64,000 nucleotides of DNA, taken from NCBI RefSeq assembly GCF_001659685.2, contig NZ_LXYE02000001.1, positions 186,001 through 250,000 on the forward strand. The letters run 5' to 3'. The stretch is from Labilibacter marinus (GTDB lineage Bacteria > Bacteroidota > Bacteroidia > Bacteroidales > Marinilabiliaceae). A program made the translations under genes and the position numbers. The notes under the pieces were generated by a model that had not been told where the DNA came from, made no database searches, and saw only the letters and a list, made by a program, of their open reading frames with translations. This document shows, piece by piece, positions 1-8,614 of the stretch; position 1 is the stretch's first letter; every line of letters starts with the position of its first letter.

Positions 1-584
1 GAGCGATGCACACGCATAAAGCTATTGTGCGGTAGCTTCTCCATCAGCTTTTTAAAGCTCAATAAGGTAATAACAGGTTTTTGGTTGGATAGATGAATAC
101 GAACATATTCGCGCATTCCCTCAATATAGGTGATGTTTTTAAGCTCTACGCGAATGATTTTGTACTCCGATTTAATAAACAAATAATCGTTATTGCCTTT
201 TAATTCTTCGGTTGATTTATTTTCCTGAGAAAGACGTTGTTTGGCTTTATCCACAGCAGTGATAAAGTTATCGTATCCAATGGGCTTTAAGATATAATCG
301 ATGGCGTTAACTTTAAATCCATCCAGTGCGTATTCACTATAGGCAGTGGTGAAAATGATACCGATGTTTTGTTTGAGAGATTTGGCAAAATCCATACCCG
401 ATAACTCGGGCATATTAATATCTACAAATAGTAAATCTACCTCGTTATTATCCAACACCTCGTAAGCCGATGTTGCACTACTTAAAGCAGCCACTAACTC
501 TAAGGAGGGAGTTCGTTCTATGTAGCTCGAAATCTGTTTTAAGGCCAGTGGCTCATCATCAATAGCAACGCACTTTATAATCAT
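1..584 (-). CDS. LytTR-family response regulator (partial, C-terminus beyond window)
   Basis: The reading frame starts at ATG 584 and runs off the left edge, giving about 194 residues. It begins MIIKCVAIDDEPLAL, with the acidic pocket of a receiver domain. The phospho-acceptor Asp lies in DLLFVDINMPELSG, and the conserved Lys in YILKPIGY. The visible end is the first part of a LytTR DNA-binding domain (DYLFIKSEYKIIRVEL, then ITYIEGMREYVRIHL). The start codon overlaps the stop of the sensor kinase upstream in an ATGA arrangement (581-584), so the two are translationally coupled and very likely partners. The family acts as a cytoplasmic transcription regulator binding direct repeats. The targets cannot be told from this window. 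Confidence 0.93.
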   Translation of the reverse strand, partial: MIIKCVAIDDEPLALKQISSYIERTPSLELVAALSSATSAYEVLDNNEVDLLFVDINMPELSGMDFAKSLKQNIGIIFTTAYSEYALDGFKVNAIDYILKPIGYDNFITAVDKAKQRLSQENKSTEELKGNNDYLFIKSEYKIIRVELKNITYIEGMREYVRIHLSNQKPVITLLSFKKLMEKLPHNSFMRVHR

Positions 585-1765
585 ATTGGTAATTTAATAA
601 TGCTTGAATAAATTTTATCGCTTTGGTTTACTTCCCAAATGTACTTATCGCCATAGTACAAGTCAAGTCTTTTGCGCGTATTTACTAATCCAATACCACT
701 ACTTTCGGCCTGTGGTAATGATACCTCTGCCTGTTTGCAGTTGCTGCAGTCCACCACTAAGTAGTTATCTTTAACGGTAATACTTAAATGGATAAAACAG
801 TTTTTATTGATGGCAGCTCCATGCTTAAATGCATTCTCTAAAATAGTAATAAATACAAATGGCGGAATAGATATTTTTGGCGTTACCTCTGGAAATTTAA
901 GTTTCACCTCCAATTCATCTGAATAACGCATTCGCATCAGGTTGGTATAACTTTTAATAAACTCAATTTCCTTTTCCAAGGAAGTCTTTTTATCTTCTTT
1001 TTCGTACAGCAAATAACGAAGCATATGTGATAATCCAACAATAGAATGCTGCGCATCTTTGGGCGCCAATTCAACCAATGCATGAATATTATTTAATGTA
1101 TTCATTAAAAAATGGGGACTAATTTGATGCTTTAAAAAAGCTAATTCAGCCTGTAGTTTTTCTTCGCTTAGCTGATGTCTTAAACGCTCTTCGTTCACTA
1201 GCCTGCCTGCCTGTTTAATAGCCGTGTTAAATCCAACTACCATGGCAGCTAAAAGCATAGTGTTTAGGTAACGAATAAAAATACCTTTTCCCGGTGGTGC
1301 CATTCCTGCTCTAAAGGTCTCCAAATTCTGACCGCGAGGAGGTCTACTTAAAGGAGAAAAACCAGATCCGTGAGGACGCACATTAGGTCCTAGTGGCTGC
1401 AGATTATCGGGTAGCGGAATAAGTTCGTGCAATTGCCTTATAAGGGCTGGATGACTTAAACCAAGGATTAAAATACCAGTAATGCTAAAATACCAAATGT
1501 ATTTTTTCTTGAATAATAGATGTGGTGTAAGCCATTTGTTATTGATAAAAAATATAAGAAAAAACGGAAGCATTGAAGCTAAATCGTGCATTACCTTGTA
1601 CCATTGAATCTCGTCGTTTCTTTCGGATAAAAAAGTGACAAAGGTGACTAGAATAGTCCATACAGCTAGGTATATGATATTTTCTATTTGTTTGTGTTTA
1701 AGTGTTGTTTTCATCGGTTGTTTTTGTTCAATAGATAAGGTGATAAGATCAAAGTCAATAGTCAT
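581..1765 (-). CDS. LytS/YehU-type sensor histidine kinase
   Basis: This 394-aa membrane sensor kinase should phosphorylate the overlapping LytTR regulator. The N-terminal half has about four hydrophobic segments (for example YLAVWTILVTFVTFL and MLPFFLIFFINN) interrupted by a Pro/Gly/Arg-rich loop around residues 125-155. A cytoplasmic helix follows, then the His_kinase domain with the phospho-acceptor in KHQISPHFLMNTLNNIHAL. A short ATPase domain follows, with an N box (FVFITILENAFKHG) and G box (SSGIGLVNTRKRLDLYYG). An alternative start at 1714 (MKTTLKHKQIEN) would give a more typical N-terminus directly before the first membrane segment; both are ATG and the sequence does not decide. Ligand unknown. 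Confidence 0.92.
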   Translation of the reverse strand: MTIDFDLITLSIEQKQPMKTTLKHKQIENIIYLAVWTILVTFVTFLSERNDEIQWYKVMHDLASMLPFFLIFFINNKWLTPHLLFKKKYIWYFSITGILILGLSHPALIRQLHELIPLPDNLQPLGPNVRPHGSGFSPLSRPPRGQNLETFRAGMAPPGKGIFIRYLNTMLLAAMVVGFNTAIKQAGRLVNEERLRHQLSEEKLQAELAFLKHQISPHFLMNTLNNIHALVELAPKDAQHSIVGLSHMLRYLLYEKEDKKTSLEKEIEFIKSYTNLMRMRYSDELEVKLKFPEVTPKISIPPFVFITILENAFKHGAAINKNCFIHLSITVKDNYLVVDCSNCKQAEVSLPQAESSGIGLVNTRKRLDLYYGDKYIWEVNQSDKIYSSIIKLPI

Positions 1766-2093
1766 AAAGTTAAATGTTCCCCCATTTTCTTACCAATGCT
1801 TTATCAAAACTAATAAAACAAAAGCTATTGACTTATTTTATATTACAATTTTAAGATGGAATGGGTTCGAAAACAAATACTTTCAACAAACCAATTGATT
1901 TTATCAATGAAACGGCTTTGGATTTCAAGTATAGTATTACTAATGTTAATTGTTTATGTTGAGTAAAACATAACCTTTAGTCATAATATCAGTATTTGTA
2001 GTTTCAGGATTATTAAAGAGGAGTCAGAAACCTATTACAAAAACGAGGCAAAGCCGAAAAGCCATTACATCGGCACAAAAACCTAAATGAATA
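1766..2093. other. Intergenic, divergent promoter region
   Basis: This stretch lies between the divergently transcribed sensor kinase and DUF805 genes. It is AT-rich and has no convincing coding frame; the short frames that cross it are antisense to the kinase or lack a signal. It must hold the promoters for both genes, but I could not pick a clear -33/-7 pair. Confidence 0.5.
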
Positions 2094-2759
2094 ATGAATT
2101 GGTATTTAAAAGCTTTAAGGCAATACGCCGATTTTAGCGGAAGAGCAAGAAGAAAAGAGTATTGGTTATTTTCCTTGTTTAATCTGCTTTTTTTAATAGT
2201 AGCAGGTGTTGCAGATAATTTACTTGGTTTAACCATTTTATACCTTCCGTATGGCGCTTTCTATTTTCTATATGCATTTGCCGTTTTTGTGCCTGGCCTA
2301 GCCGTGGTTGTAAGGCGGCTACATGATATTGGCAAAAGTGGTTGGATGATCTTAATCAGTTTAATCCCTATTGTGGGAACCATTTGGCTTTTGGTTTTAT
2401 TATGTACAGATAGTGAAGAGGGCGATAATGAATATGGAAGCTGTCCAAAACAAGGAGAAAATCTTGAACCAATATCAAATACAAACGCAGACATGGCCAT
2501 GTTTATTTTGGTTATTTGGTTGCTTGTAACAAGAGTTTTTTATTTTGTAACACCTAAGTTGGTTGATGATTTTTTTAATACACCTACTTTTCAGATTGTT
2601 AGTGGAATTATGGGATTTATTTGGGCTTTAATACCTATTTGTATTGGCATAGTTATAGCGGATAAAACAAAGAAAACCATTGTTTTTGTGCTCGGAGCTA
2701 TCTATTTGTTGTTAAGTTTATACGAAACATTTTCGCAGTACTTAATGCCTTGGTGGTAG
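2094..2759 (+). CDS. DUF805 family inner-membrane protein
   Basis: A 221-aa polytopic protein beginning with the DUF805 (YhaH-like) signature: MNWYLKALRQYADFSGRARR then KEYWLFSLFN. The first two hydrophobic segments are followed by the family's conserved loop VVVRRLHDIGKSGWMILI and a third segment (IPIVGTIWLLVLL), ending the typical ~120-aa domain. The protein then continues with about 100 extra residues carrying three more membrane segments (MFILVIWLLVTRVF, GIMGFIWALIPICIGIVI, VFVLGAIYLLLSLY), so it is nearly twice the usual family length. Function is unknown for the family. It stands alone and is followed by a strong hairpin terminator. Confidence 0.88.
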   Translation: MNWYLKALRQYADFSGRARRKEYWLFSLFNLLFLIVAGVADNLLGLTILYLPYGAFYFLYAFAVFVPGLAVVVRRLHDIGKSGWMILISLIPIVGTIWLLVLLCTDSEEGDNEYGSCPKQGENLEPISNTNADMAMFILVIWLLVTRVFYFVTPKLVDDFFNTPTFQIVSGIMGFIWALIPICIGIVIADKTKKTIVFVLGAIYLLLSLYETFSQYLMPWW

Positions 2760-2786
2760 TGTCGTTTTAAAAAAAAGAGATATATC

Positions 2787-2820
2787 AAAACCTATTAAAT
2801 TTACGGATTTAATAGGTTTT
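2787..2820 (+). terminator. Hairpin terminator after the DUF805 gene
   Basis: Perfect 14-bp arms (2787-2800 and 2807-2820) with a 6-base loop. The arms are themselves A/T at their outer ends, so the right arm supplies a T-run for either strand. The only gene that it closes is the DUF805 gene 27 bp upstream. Confidence 0.75.
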
Positions 2821-2887
2821 GTTGGTTTATGTAAAAGCAACCGGCCACTAATTTTCCCATCTTTACTAAAAACAAACCCATAGTAAA

Positions 2888-3364
2888 ATGAAAAAGGTTC
2901 ACCTTGTATTAGCTATTGTTTTATTAGTCGTTGTGCTCATCTCTTGCAATAACGAAATTACTAAAACCACTTCTCTTTTATCCAATGTTATAATGACCAC
3001 TTATCATGAGACTGAAATATTTACTTCTGACGAATTAAAGGTGTACGGCAAATGGAAATTAGTGGATATATCTGGAGGTTTTGCGGGGAGTGGTTATGAG
3101 AATAATTTTGATTACCTAGAGCTAAAGGCTTATGGAATCTACGCTTTTGTTAAGGAGGGTAAAATACTAGAATACGGTAAGATAATTCCAGGCATTCAAC
3201 ATAAGGATGATGATCGATTTTTAGTGACTTTAGAGGAAGATAATAAATCGGATTTTTTCCTTGCTGATAAAGAAAAATACTTGGTGTTAGAAGATGATAA
3301 TCAACTGGTACTACAAGCACCTTGTTGCGATAGGTTCAACTATCATTTTGAGCGTATGAAATAG
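2888..3364 (+). CDS. Hypothetical lipoprotein
   Basis: A 158-aa protein with a type II signal peptide: MKKVHLVLAIVLLVVVLISC, with the lipobox Cys at residue 20. The mature part has a lipocalin-like start (ELKVYGKWKLVDISGGFAG), reminiscent of small Bacteroidota lipocalin/META-type lipoproteins, and a double Cys (APCCDRF) near the end. I do not recognise a specific family. It sits alone between the DUF805 terminator and the convergent sensor kinase gene, whose stop is only 8 bp away on the other strand. Confidence 0.8.
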   Translation: MKKVHLVLAIVLLVVVLISCNNEITKTTSLLSNVIMTTYHETEIFTSDELKVYGKWKLVDISGGFAGSGYENNFDYLELKAYGIYAFVKEGKILEYGKIIPGIQHKDDDRFLVTLEEDNKSDFFLADKEKYLVLEDDNQLVLQAPCCDRFNYHFERMK

Positions 3365-3372
3365 ACATTTTA

Positions 3373-6300
3373 TTATAAAGGTAAGGTAATGATAACGGTA
3401 GTGCCTTGGTTCATTTGCGAGCTAAAACTTAAACTACCTTTATGTTCTGATATAAACTGGTTGGTTAATGACAGTCCAAGCCCTGTGCCTTGTCCAGGGT
3501 CTTTGGTGGTAAAGAATGGTTCCATAATTCGGTTTTTAATATGCTCCTCAATACCAACTCCATTATCCGTTATATGTACTTCTAGTTTGCCATCATTTTG
3601 TAGGGTAGTAATCTCAATTTTTCCTTTTTCAGGAATAGCATGTACGGCATTGCTTAGTATATTTAAAAAGGCCTGATGTAGTTTACCAGAGTTACCTTTA
3701 AGTATATCTGTTGCGTGGTAGTTTTTAATAATATCAACTTTTTCTTTGCTTAAGTTATTGAGCATAAGTAAGCAGTTGTCAATTATTTCGTGAATATCAC
3801 ATTGCTCATCAAAAGAATCGTTGGTTCGGCTAAACTGATTTAAACTAGAAACAATTTTTACTACGCGCGAAACACCCTCTTTTATCACCTTGATATAATA
3901 TTTAGATTCATCAGACACCAGTATGTTGTTGTCGTTTAGGTGATTCTCAAAACCAGAAACGCCAGAATGAATAAAGTTGATGGGGTTATTAATTTCGTGT
4001 GCAACCCCAGCTGCCAGCATACCTATAGAAGCCATTTTTTCGGACTGTACGGCCTTGCCTTTTACCTCAGCCAACTTATTTAGCGTTTTTTCAAGCTCCT
4101 CGTTCTTCCTCGAAATTTCTTTGGTTCTTTCTTTAACCATTCTCGAAAGGCGCTTTTTTTGCTTTTCTAATGATCTAACTCTGAAAGAATAAATGCTATA
4201 TACGATTAATAAGATAAGGCTAATAAATAGCATGATAGCCCAATACCTGTTCCACCAAGGTTTTTCAATTAAAATATATAAAGCACGGCTTTGCTTGTTC
4301 CAGTATCCCTCCGAATCGAGCGCTTGCGCCATAAATACATACTTGCCAGGTTTAAGGTTAGAGTAGTTAACAGATCGCTGTCGCCCCACATAAACCCAAT
4401 CACTCTCAAGCCCTTCTAGCTTTACCCTAAAAGAGTTTTTTGTAGGCTCAGAATAGTCCAATAAAGCATAGTTAAGCGTAACGAAATTCTGGTTGTATTT
4501 TAAATGCAAGGTATCGAGTAAATGAGTTGCTTTATCTGTTTTATGTATTTCGTTAAAGATTTTTATCTCGGTAAAATGCAGTTTAAAGTGCGACTTTATT
4601 GGTTTTATATTTTTAGGATAAAAACTATTAAAGCCATTAATACCACCCACTATAATTTCTCCATCATGGGCTTTATGTGCTGCACCCCAAAAAAAGTGAT
4701 TATCCTGCAATCCATCTGTAATATCATAGTTAATAATATTCTGATTTTGAAGGTTAATTTCAGATAAACCATGATCGGTGCTTAGCCACAGGGTATTGTT
4801 GTCGCCTGGTAAAATGCCAAAAATAATATTACTCCAAAGACCAGATGAAATATCGTAATGCTGCAGCGAATCGGCTTTTATATGATATTGGTATAGTCCA
4901 TATCCAAAAGTACCAATCCACAGGGTGGAATCATTTTGTTGATAGAGAGAGATAACGTGGTTCATATTAGCCCACTCGTCAGAATTTTTATCCTTAAGTC
5001 GGTGCGCCTTGTATTTTAAAGGTTCTTCCGATAATATTTCAATATAATTTAAACCTCCGGTCCAAGTGCCAGCCCAAAAATTCCCTTTTTTATCTTGAAT
5101 AAAAGCCTGCGATTGAAAAGAATTAGCACTAACCGAGTTGTCATTAAAAGGATCGTGTTTGATTGCTTGAACTGATTGATTGTTTGGATTATATCTATTA
5201 ATCCCATTTTCTGTGGCTAACCATAGTGTGCCATTAGGGTCTTCGTGTATGGCCTGAATCCTATTGTCTATGAGTGAGATGTTAGATTTAAAGGAATTTG
5301 TGATCTCGGTATACTTACCCGTTTTAGGATTAAATTGAAGCAGACCATTATCCCAATCGCCAATCCAGAAATAATCTTCAAATCGTGATTCCCTGATATT
5401 GGATATTTGCTTAGCAACCTCTCGACCTTGTTTATTTTTATAATAAGGGTAGGTACGATATTTATTGTCTTTAGGGGAATACTTCACCATCCCTTTATCA
5501 ATCAGTCCTATCCAGATATTACCATCGCTATCCTTGAATAAGGAGCGTGTAATTCCCATGGGTAAGGTATTTGTTTTAGTAATGTCGTGCTGGTAGACTT
5601 TAAATTGGGTTCGCTTAATTAACTTATCTACACCTGCTTCATTACCAATCCATAATATTCCCTTCGAATCAAGAAATAATTTTCTGATACGATGATCGGT
5701 TAATGATTTCTTTTTAGAAAGATTTTGCTGGAAATTATCGCTGACTTGCTTTGAAAAAAGGTAGGTAGAAATACCATATTCCGTTCCTACCCATAATTCT
5801 TCATCCTTATTCACAACAACGGAATAAATTAAATCAGAAATCAATTGTTTATTTACAATGTCTGCAGAATGGTCTTTAAAAGTTTTTTCTTTGGGGTTGT
5901 ATGCTAGCACTCCGTTGCCATAGGTTGCTATCCAAACTATTCCATTTTTATCTTCGGTAGCGGATAATACTAGACTAAGTGGAGTTTCCTTTTTATTTAT
6001 AACGGTTGCCGAGATATTGGTTCTATCACCATTTTTATCAAAAATATAAATGCCATATCGGTCAGTGCCCACATAAACATTTCCGTTTGAATCCTGAAAA
6101 AGCATGCGAATGGTGCAGCTTCCTTTAGTAGCTAACAGCTCTTTTGTAATGATAGGGATATGCTTAAGTGTATGCGATTTTCGGTCGTAAATAGCCAGCT
6201 GGTTATCTTCCATACCAATCCAAAGTAAACCATTGTCATCCAACAAAAGGCTCCATACATTATTGTTGTTGAGACTTAGCTTATGATCTTCAGATGTTTT

Positions 6301-6654
6301 GAAGCACGAAAACTGATCCGTTTCAAGATTCAGGATATTTAAACCTCCGTTCTGCGTTCCAATATACATGATATTAGAAATGGAGTCATATAATAATGTG
6401 CGAATGGTTTGACTGGATAATGAGTTGGGCTCCGTTTCCGACTGACGGTATATTTTCACCTTTTGCCCATCGTAACGATAGAGTCCTTCAACCGTACCAA
6501 ACCAAATAAAACCTTGCTCATCTTCCGCAATGCCAAAGGTGGATGGAATATTCATTCCAACGTCGTCGGTTATTTTAGAAATGCGCACGTCATACTCCTG
6601 TGCATTGGTTAATAAAGCAACCAAAATAAAACAGAATATAACGAGTGCCCGCAT
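3373..6654 (-). CDS. Two-component sensor kinase with Reg_prop beta-propellers
   Basis: A 1093-aa sensor. It has a signal peptide (MRALVIFCFILVALLTNAQ), then roughly 660 residues of two-component-regulator propeller repeats (many copies of the type IWFGTVEGLYRYD, LWIGNEAGVDKL, LWLATENGINRY). A Y_Y_Y domain follows (VNYSNLKPGKYVFMAQALD), one membrane helix near residues 808-828 (YWAIMLFISLILLIVYSIY), a coiled coil, HisKA (GMLAAGVAHEINNPINF) and HATPase_c (NAVHAIP, DNGVGI, GTGLGLS). Unlike the hybrid two-component systems of Bacteroides it stops after the ATPase domain, with no receiver or AraC output domain, so it needs a partner regulator in trans. No response regulator gene is adjacent. Such periplasmic propellers usually sense oligosaccharides or other nutrients, but the ligand is unknown here. 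Confidence 0.93.
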   Translation of the reverse strand: MRALVIFCFILVALLTNAQEYDVRISKITDDVGMNIPSTFGIAEDEQGFIWFGTVEGLYRYDGQKVKIYRQSETEPNSLSSQTIRTLLYDSISNIMYIGTQNGGLNILNLETDQFSCFKTSEDHKLSLNNNNVWSLLLDDNGLLWIGMEDNQLAIYDRKSHTLKHIPIITKELLATKGSCTIRMLFQDSNGNVYVGTDRYGIYIFDKNGDRTNISATVINKKETPLSLVLSATEDKNGIVWIATYGNGVLAYNPKEKTFKDHSADIVNKQLISDLIYSVVVNKDEELWVGTEYGISTYLFSKQVSDNFQQNLSKKKSLTDHRIRKLFLDSKGILWIGNEAGVDKLIKRTQFKVYQHDITKTNTLPMGITRSLFKDSDGNIWIGLIDKGMVKYSPKDNKYRTYPYYKNKQGREVAKQISNIRESRFEDYFWIGDWDNGLLQFNPKTGKYTEITNSFKSNISLIDNRIQAIHEDPNGTLWLATENGINRYNPNNQSVQAIKHDPFNDNSVSANSFQSQAFIQDKKGNFWAGTWTGGLNYIEILSEEPLKYKAHRLKDKNSDEWANMNHVISLYQQNDSTLWIGTFGYGLYQYHIKADSLQHYDISSGLWSNIIFGILPGDNNTLWLSTDHGLSEINLQNQNIINYDITDGLQDNHFFWGAAHKAHDGEIIVGGINGFNSFYPKNIKPIKSHFKLHFTEIKIFNEIHKTDKATHLLDTLHLKYNQNFVTLNYALLDYSEPTKNSFRVKLEGLESDWVYVGRQRSVNYSNLKPGKYVFMAQALDSEGYWNKQSRALYILIEKPWWNRYWAIMLFISLILLIVYSIYSFRVRSLEKQKKRLSRMVKERTKEISRKNEELEKTLNKLAEVKGKAVQSEKMASIGMLAAGVAHEINNPINFIHSGVSGFENHLNDNNILVSDESKYYIKVIKEGVSRVVKIVSSLNQFSRTNDSFDEQCDIHEIIDNCLLMLNNLSKEKVDIIKNYHATDILKGNSGKLHQAFLNILSNAVHAIPEKGKIEITTLQNDGKLEVHITDNGVGIEEHIKNRIMEPFFTTKDPGQGTGLGLSLTNQFISEHKGSLSFSSQMNQGTTVIITLPL

Positions 6655-7077
6655 ATATGTAAGGTTTAAATGAGCAATTGGGATTAAGATAGTAATTTAG
6701 GAAAAAACAGATACAAAGTAAATTTTTATGATATAAATTACTTGTGTATTAATGCATATCACATTTTAACAGAAAACTATACTCCAATTAATATAAATTT
6801 AAAGCATCAAGAAAAAAAAGAGGAGCTAGGTTTAGCGAATTAAATAGATCAGTCTAACTTATTTAATAAGGACTAATAAAAAGGTTTTATTTAGTTTGGA
6901 AGGATACACCCTTGTATTTTTTCATACTTTAAGCGTTGAAGTATTGATTTTATATAACTACCCCTCTTTATTTAGATAGAATATGTATTTGTTGGTGTAA
7001 CTTGTTTTAACAGTATTTTATATTTTTTATTACACATAAGATATACATTCGCGGCATAAACAATTTATACTATTAAA
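6655..7077. other. Intergenic, divergent promoter region
   Basis: A very AT-rich stretch between the divergent propeller kinase and carbonic anhydrase genes. No coding frame or RNA gene was seen. The only weak promoter-like string is around 7040-7056, before the carbonic anhydrase start, and its -33 partner is not clear. Confidence 0.45.
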
Positions 7078-7881
7078 ATGAGACCTATTCAGTTTATAGT
7101 AGCCACACTGCTATTATCATTGACATTAGCTTGTAACACTACGAGTAAAAAAGAAAACACCAAGCATAAAGAACATTCAGGAACGGAATTAGCCCATTGG
7201 GGTTATGAAGGTGAAGAAGGGCCTGAGGAATGGGATAAGTTATGTCCAGCATATTCAGATTGTAGAGGGCATCATCAATCCCCAATTGATATTTCATCTG
7301 ATTTATCTACGACAAGCAATATCGAAATCCATCAAAATTACAGTTATGTGTCGGGTGTTGACTTTGTTAATAATGGTCATTCAATTCAGGTAAATTTTAA
7401 TAAAGGTCAGGAAAATAAAATCAATATTGAAGGGAAAGATTTTGTGTTAAAACAGTTTCACTTCCATTTTCCGAGCGAACATACAATTGATGGTAAAGAA
7501 TTAGCTGGGGAAGCTCATTTTGTACATGTGTCTGAAGATGGTCATATATCTGTATTAGGTGTATTTATAGAGGAAGGCGAACCCAACGAGTTTATCGAGA
7601 AACTAACACATCATATTCCTACAGAAGTAGGCAAAAAAACAATAGTTACGGAATCTATTTGTGCACAAAGTGCTTTTTCGGAGCATGATGAGTTTTATAT
7701 TTATGAAGGTTCCTTAACCACACCTCCATGTACAGAGGGTGTGCATTGGTTTGTTAGAAAAACGCATATACAAGCTACGCATGAGCAATTAGAAGCGTTG
7801 CACAAAGTTATGCCAAAACATAACAATAGACCTGTGCAGCCTATCAACGACAGAAAGATTGGAGAACTGGCAGACCTGTAG
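7078..7881 (+). CDS. Alpha-class carbonic anhydrase, lipoprotein
   Basis: A 267-aa enzyme that interconverts CO2 and bicarbonate, predicted to be lipid-anchored in the periplasm or on the outer membrane (signal MRPIQFIVATLLLSLTLAC, Cys at 19). The alpha family is shown by HWGYEG at residues 40-45, by HHQSPIDI, and by the zinc ligands His128 and His130 (QFHFHFPSEH) and His147 (EAHFVHV). The C-terminal signature YEGSLTTPPCTEGVHW is also present. Cys56 and Cys62 are additional, and Cys195/Cys218 may form the disulfide usual for secreted alpha enzymes. Length is normal for a bacterial member. It is transcribed alone and closed by a strong hairpin. Confidence 0.95.
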   Translation: MRPIQFIVATLLLSLTLACNTTSKKENTKHKEHSGTELAHWGYEGEEGPEEWDKLCPAYSDCRGHHQSPIDISSDLSTTSNIEIHQNYSYVSGVDFVNNGHSIQVNFNKGQENKINIEGKDFVLKQFHFHFPSEHTIDGKELAGEAHFVHVSEDGHISVLGVFIEEGEPNEFIEKLTHHIPTEVGKKTIVTESICAQSAFSEHDEFYIYEGSLTTPPCTEGVHWFVRKTHIQATHEQLEALHKVMPKHNNRPVQPINDRKIGELADL

Positions 7882-7917
7882 TTTCCATTCATAAAAATAA
7901 GCGTTAAAGCAATATGT

Positions 7918-7952
7918 AGGTTGTGTTCATTAAGTGAGTACAACCTTTTTTG
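7918..7952 (+). terminator. Rho-independent terminator of the carbonic anhydrase gene
   Basis: Arms aggttgt (7918-7924) and acaacct (7940-7946), with partial further pairing toward the loop, followed by an uninterrupted T-run to 7951. It lies 36 bp after the carbonic anhydrase stop codon. Confidence 0.85.
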
Positions 7953-7954
7953 TT

Positions 7955-7978
7955 TGCAGAATAAGGTATTATTCTGCA
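7955..7978 (-). terminator. Hairpin at the end of the TPR/decarboxylase gene run
   Basis: Perfect 10-bp inverted repeat (7955-7964 with 7969-7978) around a 4-base loop, just beyond the stop codon of the minus-strand TPR gene. There is no good T-run on the minus strand, so it may be a weak terminator or an mRNA-end stabilising hairpin. Confidence 0.5.
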
Positions 7979-7987
7979 GATATTATT

Positions 7988-8614
7988 TTACTCCAATAAC
8001 TTTAAGCTCTCTAAAGCAGCAGCATCTTCTGGATTATAAAGCAGTACCTTGTTGTATAGTACTTTTGCTTCACGAAATTTTTTAAGATGATAATTGGTGT
8101 GAGCCAACATGATAAGCGCATCGTAACCAAAAGGGAATAAATCTACTACCTTGCTATATAATTTAGCCGCTCTATCGTATTCTCCTGCATAAAAATAAAC
8201 TGTTCCTAATTGGTATAGAGCTTGCGTATTATTGGGTGCAGCCGTTAAAATTTCATTATATAAGTAAATGACCTTCTGCATATTCCCTAAAGCATATTCA
8301 GGGTAAATGAGTCCAAATTTGGCCTCGATAGAAAATGGTTTTAAATCAATGGCTTTTTTATAGTATTTCTGCGATTCCGTGTGATTAGCTGCTGAATAAT
8401 ACAACCATCCTAAACGTAGATTGCACTCATACGAATCCTCTACATAAGCCTTTATTAATGGTTCAATAGCGGCATCCCATTTTTCAAAAGCTTCTTTCTC
8501 ATAGCTCGTCTTAAAGGCTTCTCTAAGCTTTTCGTAATTGGCACTTTGTGCAATTGCTGAGTTAGTAAGTAAAATCAGAAATGCTACAGCAAATAGTCTT
8601 TTTAAAGTTTCCAT
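7988..8614 (-). CDS. Secreted TPR-repeat protein
   Basis: A 208-aa protein with a signal peptide (METLKRLFAVAFLILLTNSAIAQ) and four to five tetratricopeptide repeats in the mature part. Examples are LGWLYYSAANHTESQKYYKK, ALYQLGTVYFYAGEYDRAAK and ALIMLAHTNYHLKKFREA. TPR arrays bind proteins; the partner here is probably the beta-barrel protein encoded just upstream, with which the gene overlaps by 13 bp (8602-8614). It is the last gene of the minus-strand run that starts with the PqqD-like protein. No enzymatic domain is visible. Confidence 0.82.
   Translation of the reverse strand: METLKRLFAVAFLILLTNSAIAQSANYEKLREAFKTSYEKEAFEKWDAAIEPLIKAYVEDSYECNLRLGWLYYSAANHTESQKYYKKAIDLKPFSIEAKFGLIYPEYALGNMQKVIYLYNEILTAAPNNTQALYQLGTVYFYAGEYDRAAKLYSKVVDLFPFGYDALIMLAHTNYHLKKFREAKVLYNKVLLYNPEDAAALESLKLLE

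Noticed and set aside
1635-1898. 87-codon plus-strand frame over the sensor kinase start
   Set aside because: Antisense to the kinase for most of its length, low-complexity tail in the AT-rich gap, no promoter.
7955-7978. Hairpin as an attachment site or regulator operator
   Set aside because: Its position directly after a stop codon and beside a second terminator favours transcript-end function.
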